A stretch of DNA of 64,000 nt from Myxocyprinus asiaticus (taxonomy: Eukaryota > Chordata > Actinopteri > Cypriniformes > Catostomidae), in NCBI RefSeq assembly GCF_019703515.2, contig NC_059372.1:14774492-14838491 (forward strand), written 5' to 3'. Below the pieces are notes generated by a model, which saw only the letters and a list, made by a program, of their open reading frames with translations, ran no database searches and was not told the DNA's origin. Shown here in pieces: positions 58,275 through 64,000 of the stretch. A program made the translations under genes and the position numbers. The first letter of the stretch is position 1. Every line of letters begins with the position of its first letter.

Positions 58275-59150
58275 GTGGAGAGAGCGGTCCCCATGTCCAT
58301 GGCGACAGTAGTTCCGGAGAGGGTGGAGCTCGGGCCAGAGGTGAAGTTCAAAACCGATCCATTCACCCCGGTCCCTTGTGGAGACCACCTCTCACTGTAC
58401 CAGCTCACAGAGGTGGTCCGGTTACAAAAAGTGTTTGCCGATGTGTTCTCTGCTCTTCCTGGTCAGACTAACCTCATACAACACCATATCGAGACCCCAC
58501 CGGCAGTCGTAGTGCGTAGTCAGCCATATCGTGTACCCAAACACAAGAAAAAGGTGATTCCGGATGAATTAGAGGCAATGCTTGAGATGGGGGTAATAGA
58601 AGAATCACACAGTGATTGGTTCTGTGTTGATTACCGGAAAGTCAACGCGGTATCTAAATTTGACGTGTACCCAATGCCCCGAATTGACGAACTGCTCGAT
58701 CGGTTGGGTTCGGCTCAATTTTGTTCGACATTGGATTTAACTAAGGGATATTGGCAGATACCCTTACCTCCATTATCCCGAGAAAAAACAGCCTTTTCCA
58801 CACCGTTTGGATTACACCAATTCGTCACTCTTCCGTTCGGTTTGTTCAGGGCTCCCGCCACGTTCCAGCGCCTCATGGATAAGATCCTCCAGCCACACGC
58901 AGCGTATGCTGCTGCCTACTTAGATGATATCATTATATACAATAATGACTGGCAGAGGCTTATGCAGCATCTGAGAGACGTCCTGAGGTCGCTGAGGTGG
59001 GCGGGGCTCATGGCAAACCCGGAAAAGTGCGCAATTGGGCGGGTGGAAGAACGGTATCTGGGCTTCCACTTGGGTCATGGGCAGGTACGTCCCCAAATTG
59101 ATAAGACCGCAGCGATAGCGGCCTGCCCATGTCCCAAGTTGACAAAAGGA
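58275..59150 (+). pseudogene. Gypsy reverse transcriptase with internal deletion
   Basis: The frame from 58275 has VFADVFSALPGQTNLIQHHI, PKHKKKVIPDELEAMLEMG, FCVDYRKVNAVSKFDVYPMP, TLDLTKGYWQIPL, TPFGLHQFVTLPFGLFRAPA and the active site AAYLDDIIIY. Compared with the family, about 16 residues that normally lie between SDW and FCVDYR (motif 1) are missing near 58,618. The frame shifts at about 59,145. Confidence 0.9.
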
Positions 59151-59151
59151 G

Positions 59152-59730
59152 GTGAGGCAGTTCATGGGGCTGGCTGGCAATTACAAAAGGTTTGTTCCTA
59201 ATTTCTCTGATGTCACCAGCCCCTTGACCAGATGGACGGAGCCGTGCCAACAGGCTTTCACAAGAGTGAAATCTGCACTCTGTGGTGGGCCGCTTTTACA
59301 TGCTCCTAACTTCTCTCTCCCCTTTATTTTACAGACAGATGCATCAGAGAGGGGGTTGGGGGACGTGCTCCCGCAGGAGGTGGAGGGGGTGGAGTGCCCC
59401 GTGCTGTACATTAGTCGTAAGCTCTCTTTGAGGGATACTAAGTACAGCACCATCGAGAAAGAGTGCCTTGCCATCAAGTGGGTGGTCCTAACCCTCTGCT
59501 ACTACCTGCTGGGGCGGGCCTTCATCCTCCATTCGGATCACGCCCCGCTTCAGTGGCTCCACCGCATGAAGGATACCAATGAGCGGATCACTCGTTGGTA
59601 CTTGACACTTCAGCCCTTCAAATTTAAGGTAGTCCACAGGCCGGGGCCACAGATGGTTGTGGCTGATTTCCTCTCCAGGAATGGGGGGGGGGGGGGGTGG
59701 CAGGCCGGATGTTGCCCGGGCCTGAGTCGG
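59152..59730 (+). pseudogene. Gypsy RNase H and connection domain
   Basis: The shifted frame begins VRQF-like MRQFMGLAGNYKRFVPNF. It goes on to FILQTDASERGLGDVLPQE (catalytic Asp), STIEKECLAIKWVV (Glu) and FILHSDHAPLQWL (Asp), and ends MVVADFLSRNG before the polypurine tract. Confidence 0.9.
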
Positions 59731-59742
59731 GTGGTGGGGGTA

Positions 59743-60031
59743 TGTAGAGCGGGACGTGGTCATGTGTCTGTCACTGGGGAGAGAGGAAGCGGTAAGCACC
59801 TGGTGATTAATGATGCGTAACACTTGTTTCTCATTACAGTGATGATGAGATCGCCAGTGAGAGAGGGATAGCTGTGTGTAGCTGGAAGCCACATCTGTGT
59901 CTGAGAAACTGTTTAGTGTTACGTGAAGCTGAAAAGCCTATACTTTGTCTGTGAAGCTGAACGCTGAATAAAAGCTGATTTACCTGGACTGCCAACCCGC
60001 TTCCCGCTTCTTTCCTGCTGAAACCTTTACA
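59743..60031 (+). repeat. Gypsy 3' LTR (289 bp)
   Basis: It begins tgtagagcgggacgtggtc and ends cctttaca. It is about 59 bp shorter than the 5' LTR because of three internal gaps: one in the gacggagatgggctt region, one tandem gaagctgaaaagcct unit and one small gap near aagcggtaag. A run of purines lies directly upstream (59683-59740). Confidence 0.9.
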
Positions 60032-60049
60032 GTCACCTCCCAATATTAT

Positions 60050-60490
60050 ATCATAAGGGGTGCCAGCGGCTTGCAACATCCCTTCAAGAGCCATAAAAAA
60101 GTCCTGATCATTGACGTTAGGTGCATAAATATTAGCCAAAATCAACCTTTATCCCTGAATTTCTGCTAAAACAATAATGACTCTTCCTAATTTATCTTTA
60201 CTCTGTTTGAGACAGTTGAATTGTAGATGTTTACTTATCAGTGTAATGACTCCCCTGCTCTTACTCGAGCCAGCACTAAAGAAAACATGTCCACCCCATA
60301 TCTTCCCAAATTTTTCAGCTTCCTGCGGGGAAAGGTGCGTTTCTTGAAGAAACACTATGATATTTCTTAAGTTTAAGAAAATAAATAACCTTCCTTCTTT
60401 TCATGGGGTGCCTCAACTCATTTACATTCCACATGGAGAGAGATAATCCACCCATATTAACATTTGACATGTTAGAAAAAATAGATTGTG
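60050..60490 (-). pseudogene. L1 ORF2 endonuclease, N-terminal part
   Basis: Successive blocks read LSMWNVNELRHPMKRRKVI, FLQETHLSPQEAEKFGKIW, SAGSSKSRGVITLISKHL, then LANIYAPNVNDQDFF and YDIILGGD. These are the APE-type endonuclease motifs (QETH, NIYAP, GGD). A stop lies between LAEIQG and the NIYAP block. The frame is cut at the gypsy insertion just after GGD. Confidence 0.75.
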
Positions 60491-60749
60491 TGCCAAAAAT
60501 AAGATTATAAAGACCATATTCCAACATTAGTGCAACAAACAAACCCCGAACTACCCCCCGATCAAAAAAGAAACAGAAAAAAAGAAAAATGTGCACATTA
60601 ACCCCGCGTATGACAGCGCCAACCGGCGTCCATCCCTCTAAACTCAAACAGTCCATGTACGCCTACGAGAGTCCCCGTGACAATTTGCCATTGGATTGCT
60701 CAAGACCGGTGTTTCTATAGAAATTTTATGAGACAGAATTACATAACAG

Positions 60750-61115
60750 AAGAAAATCTATAAAACAGACTCCAGCCAATAGGCAGAATAAACACAAAGA
60801 ATGTGTAGATTCATCCAAAGTGTTCATCCCCAAAAAAAGCTCCAGCCTCTAGCCACTATATATATAGTTTCCTCGGGCAGTCAAACGAATGTTCAGTGAG
60901 CCGGCTGTTTCATAAATTCAGCAGATGACCTAATCCTTCCAATGTCCTGCAAAAAAAATATTCCACAAACCAAACTCCATCCAATAGGAGGCATAAGCAA
61001 AAAGAATGAGCAGATTCATTCACAACTGTCCCGAAGAAGTGTTATTCCACAAAACATACTCCAGCCGCTAGGCAGAACCAGCACAAAAAGAAACAAAAAA
61101 GGTGCCCAGCTTCCT
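60750..61115 (-). repeat. Three to four direct repeats in the L1 ORF1-ORF2 spacer
   Basis: Related units contain actccagccaataggcagaa (about 60769), actccatccaataggaggca (about 60972) and actccagccgctaggcagaa (about 61058), with a weaker copy near 60,840 (gctccagcctctagcc). They may be internal promoter or spacer repeats of this L1 lineage. Confidence 0.65.
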
Positions 61116-61259
61116 CAGACAATCAAGTGAATGTTCAGTGAGTCAAGTTCTCTTGGAAGCAACGTCAGAATCATACCATGGCTTACTCACTCCAATGTTT
61201 TTATGAAGGATAATGCTTGCTGGGGTCATGTAAATACGTTGCAGCCATCCTTAATATCT

Positions 61260-61660
61260 ATTTTCAGTTTGGCCGGAAACATCAGTGCAAAAGCAATCTT
61301 TCGTTGATGTAAGAGTTTCTTGCATTCCTTGAATCGATCATGTTTCTCTCCTGTCGAATTCACAAAGTCTGGGAACAAGAAAATGCTGTGGTTCTTCCAA
61401 GAAAGTCTTCCTTTACTCCTCGCCTCTTGTGTAACACAAGATCTTTACTGGATGATCTCAGAAATTTGGCCAGAATTGATCGGGGCCTGTCTCCCTCAGC
61501 CGATCTCCGAGCCGGAACTCTGTGAGCTCGCTTGATTTCCGGCTTATGGCCTGTTATGTCGAGCATACTTGGGAAGAGCTTGTCTAGGAATTTCACCATA
61601 TCTCTGCCTTCTTCATTCTCAGGAATTCCAAGTCCGCGTTGGTCGCTAGCAGATTAGCAG
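61260..61660 (-). pseudogene. L1 ORF1 fragment (transposase_22-like RNA-binding protein)
   Basis: The minus-strand frame 61360-61599 reads MVKFLDKLFPSMLDITGHKP then KRAHRVPARR and RPRSILAKFLRS, the central domain of L1 ORF1 proteins. It stops early. The next block in another frame, near 61,260-61,320, carries the end of the domain (KKLLHQRKIAFAL). The N-terminal coiled coil is not present before the microsatellite. Confidence 0.7.
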
Positions 61661-61730
61661 CTAATTACCTCTCCGATGACTCCAGATAATCTATCCGTTT
61701 CTTGACATCCCCGATTCTTGTAACCAACTC

Positions 61731-61767
61731 TAGATAGATAGATAGATAGATAGATAAAGAGACAGAC

Positions 61768-61798
<31 letters not shown>

Positions 61799-61811
61799 TA
61801 GATGGATAGAC

Positions 61812-61861
<50 letters not shown>

Positions 61862-62069
61862 AGAGACAGACAGACAGACAGATAGGCAGGCAGGCAGACA
61901 GACAGACAGACAGACAGACAGTCAGTCAGACAGACAGACAGACAGATAGATAGATAGATAGATAAAGAGACAGACAGACAGACAGACAGATAGATAGATA
62001 GAAAGAGACAGACAGACAGACAGATAGATAAAGAGACAGACAGACAGACAGACCGATCGACAAACAGAG

Positions 62070-62107
<38 letters not shown>

Positions 62108-62276
62108 GTAGATAAAGAGACAGACAGACCGACGACAAACAGATAGATAGATAGAGATGGATAGACAGATAGACATAGATAAAGAGGCAGACAGATAGGC
62201 AGGCAGGCAGACAGACAGACAGACAGTCAGTCAGACAGACAGATAGATAGATAGATAAAGAGACAGACAGACAGAC

Positions 62277-62307
<31 letters not shown>

Positions 62308-62340
62308 TAGATAAAGAGACAGACCGACCGACTGACAAAC

Positions 62341-62390
<50 letters not shown>

Positions 62391-62496
62391 AGAGACAGAC
62401 AGACAGACAGATAGACAGACAGATAGATAGATAGATAGACAGAAAGGCAGGCAGGCAGACAGACAGACAGACAGATATACAGACAGACAGACAGAC

Positions 62497-62558
<62 letters not shown>

Positions 62559-62584
62559 AGAGACAGACAGACAGACAGACAGAC

Positions 62585-62634
<50 letters not shown>

Positions 62635-62740
62635 GAGACAGACAGACACAGACAGATAGATAGATAGATAGATAAATAAAGAGACAGAAAGACAGACAGA
62701 CAGGCAGGCAGACAGACAGATAAAGAGACAGACAGATATT
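61731..62740. repeat. GATA/GACA tetranucleotide array (Bkm-like), about 1 kb
   Basis: Long runs of gata and gaca are arranged in blocks separated by the recurring spacer gataaagagacagaca, with rarer gcag and gtca variants. GATA/GACA repeats are the main part of the Bkm satellite, enriched on sex chromosomes of snakes and some other vertebrates. The 206-codon and other frames on the minus strand (SICLSVCLS) are artefacts of this repeat. Confidence 0.95.
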
Positions 62741-64000
62741 TTCACATTTTCAGTTTTCCATTGAAAAAACCTAAACCATCTGACATTTGATTTTTCTACA
62801 GAAGAGTCTTTTTGAATAAACTGATTAAATTGCCCCTGCACACACATTCCCTGTCCTGTAGGCGCAGAAGCATCTCAGACGCACAGACAGTCTCCATCCG
62901 CTCAGGAAGACAAATCAGTCAGTTCTCAGATCATTGCAGGTTATCACATTCTAGTGTTATCCAGGTTATCGAATCAAACGTTGGATGAATACAGCTTTCC
63001 ACCGGACGCAGGTATCAAAGTCTTATTGAGAGATACCTTTTAATCTTTTATAAATAACAACTGTTTAAATTGCCAGAGAGTAGCATACTGGAGATGATGA
63101 AGGCATACACATACATGAATCATGTAGGCATCAAGGTGTTATATGATGTAAACAGCGTTTACATGACGTTAGAATGGATTAAAAAAAAAAAAAAAATAGA
63201 ATCTGTACTGTGACATTTAAAGATGTGTATATACATTTTTTGACCTAATAGCTGCTCAGCATGCGTCAGCTAGTCAGATTCAATGCTAGTTAGCCATGCT
63301 AGCTTCATAGCATCCGCGCAGACTCTTTAAATGTTGTCCTTTGGGTGGTTTCACAGGGAATACGAGACGTTTGGGACACTTTCGAAAGAAGTGAATACTG
63401 CGCAGAAAACCTGTTGTTGTAATGATCTTATGGATTGTTTTTGTAAATCTGCGTTAGCGAGCTGGCTAATGCTAGACGCTTCAATCTCTTGCTCAATCAC
63501 ATCCACAGACCTGTGTTTCAGGTTGGCAAGCGTGAATTTAATTCCCCTGTTTATGGTCGGGGGTTTTAAACTTCCAAAAGGTTTTTACAGCTGCGCTGCC
63601 CTATCTGTTTGGCTAATTACTAAATGTGTGTTGGCAGAAGTTTACTGGAGATGGTTCACAGACTGAGTGTCTAAAGCCTGCATGAAATATTTATTTGTCC
63701 TGTTAAGATTGCATTACTTATGTTATTAATCATTTCCATTTTGCATTGTGTAATGGCTTGGTTTAAATGCCCACATCAGTCCATTTAACATTAACCCCTC
63801 AATCCCCTTTTTATCCTAGTTTACTTTTTGCAGAGCTACAGGGTCTGCCATGTTTGCAGACATAGGTTTGATCCAGAGACCTGTCTCCAGACATTCAGCT
63901 CAACACAATAGCCACCTATTTTGCAGGAAGAAACACCTGATATGTTTTCTTTTCTTCTGTTTTTCGTTTTAATATGATGATACTGGACAGAGCCTTCAGC
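62741..64000 (+). other. Right edge; possible non-coding or 5' exon, no firm gene
   Basis: Unique-looking sequence. A segment 62862-62939 has a good acceptor (ctgtcctgtag) and a donor (attgcag/gttatc) and is open in one frame, but no homology is recognised. 63,180-63,196 is an A-run. An open frame of 111 codons at 63331-63666 shows no domain. Confidence 0.35.

Larger units (their letters stand above)
55421..60031 (+). mobile_element. Gmr1-like Ty3/gypsy LTR retrotransposon, integrase before RT, degenerate
   Basis: Flanked by gtcac at 55416-55420 and 60032-60036. Order on the plus strand is 5' LTR, gag with SCAN-like capsid and zinc knuckle, protease, integrase, reverse transcriptase, RNase H, G-rich polypurine tract, 3' LTR. 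Integrase upstream of reverse transcriptase is the defining feature of the Gmr1 group of deuterostome gypsy elements, first noted in cod. No envelope gene is present. Several frameshifts, a stop in integrase and a deletion in reverse transcriptase make it inactive. Confidence 0.9.
52771..61730 (-). mobile_element. L1-type LINE, nearly full length, split by a gypsy insertion
   Basis: On the minus strand it runs from an ORF1 fragment (about 61.66 kb) through a spacer with repeats, an endonuclease (interrupted at 60,031/55,421), a reverse transcriptase, and a C-terminal Cys/His segment. A 3' UTR rich in A/T ends near 52,771. Frameshifts and stops occur in all parts. A SINE fragment (53486-53533) sits between the reverse transcriptase and the C-terminal segment, with a deletion there. 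Confidence 0.8.

Noticed and set aside
55421..60031. Endogenous retrovirus with envelope
   Set aside because: RNase H is followed directly by the polypurine tract and 3' LTR, with no room for an envelope gene. Domain order also fits Gmr1-type gypsy.
61731..62740. CRISPR-like array because of regular spacers
   Set aside because: Units are tetranucleotides with repeated, not unique, spacers in a vertebrate genome.
61922..62847. Long minus-strand open frames rich in [17 protein letters not shown]
   Set aside because: They are direct translations of the GATA/GACA repeat, not a protein gene.

Overview
The window is vertebrate, almost certainly ray-finned fish, nuclear DNA. It has spliced genes with GT-AG introns, a conserved vertebrate gene pair, and repeats typical of fish: Tc1-like elements of the Sleeping Beauty type, a 5S-rRNA-derived SINE, tRNA-like SINEs, PIF/Harbinger and hAT elements, and a Gmr1-type gypsy retrotransposon. 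A cypriniform or other otophysan fish fits best, but the lineage is inferred from repeat types and not proven.

Layout: 1-9.9 kb is upstream intergenic DNA packed with DNA transposons (a fold-back MITE, a two-gene Harbinger element, a hAT-like inverted repeat holding a nested solo LTR, and other MITEs). 9,993-33,719 (+) is a complete 28-exon ankrd52 gene. All intron phases agree and the reading frame is 1,071 codons plus stop. The product is the ankyrin-repeat regulatory subunit of protein phosphatase 6. About 9 kb of repeat-poor DNA follows and reads as its 3' UTR, ending at a good poly(A) signal at 42,774. The introns hold SINEs, two Tc1-like elements, a hAT copy with a perfect 8-bp target duplication, and MITEs.

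44.5-50.4 kb (-) is an slc39a5-like (ZIP5) zinc transporter gene, tail-to-tail with ankrd52; the two are also neighbours in human. This copy looks impaired: the TM5 metal motif is changed at two residues, no exon for TM3 was found, the first exon was not found, and a hAT insertion supplies the last ten codons and the stop.

52.8-61.7 kb is one L1-type LINE on the minus strand. A Gmr1-like gypsy element (55,421-60,031) has inserted into its endonuclease domain, with a 5-bp target duplication. The gypsy element has integrase before reverse transcriptase and a SCAN-like gag, and it is broken by frameshifts, a stop and a deletion. Next come about 1 kb of GATA/GACA (Bkm-like) tetranucleotide repeat and 1.3 kb with no firm gene.

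The two genes are not linked in function. The notable points are the unusual retrotransposon, the nesting, the GATA/GACA array, the very long 3' UTR and the altered ZIP5. No previously undescribed gene system was found.
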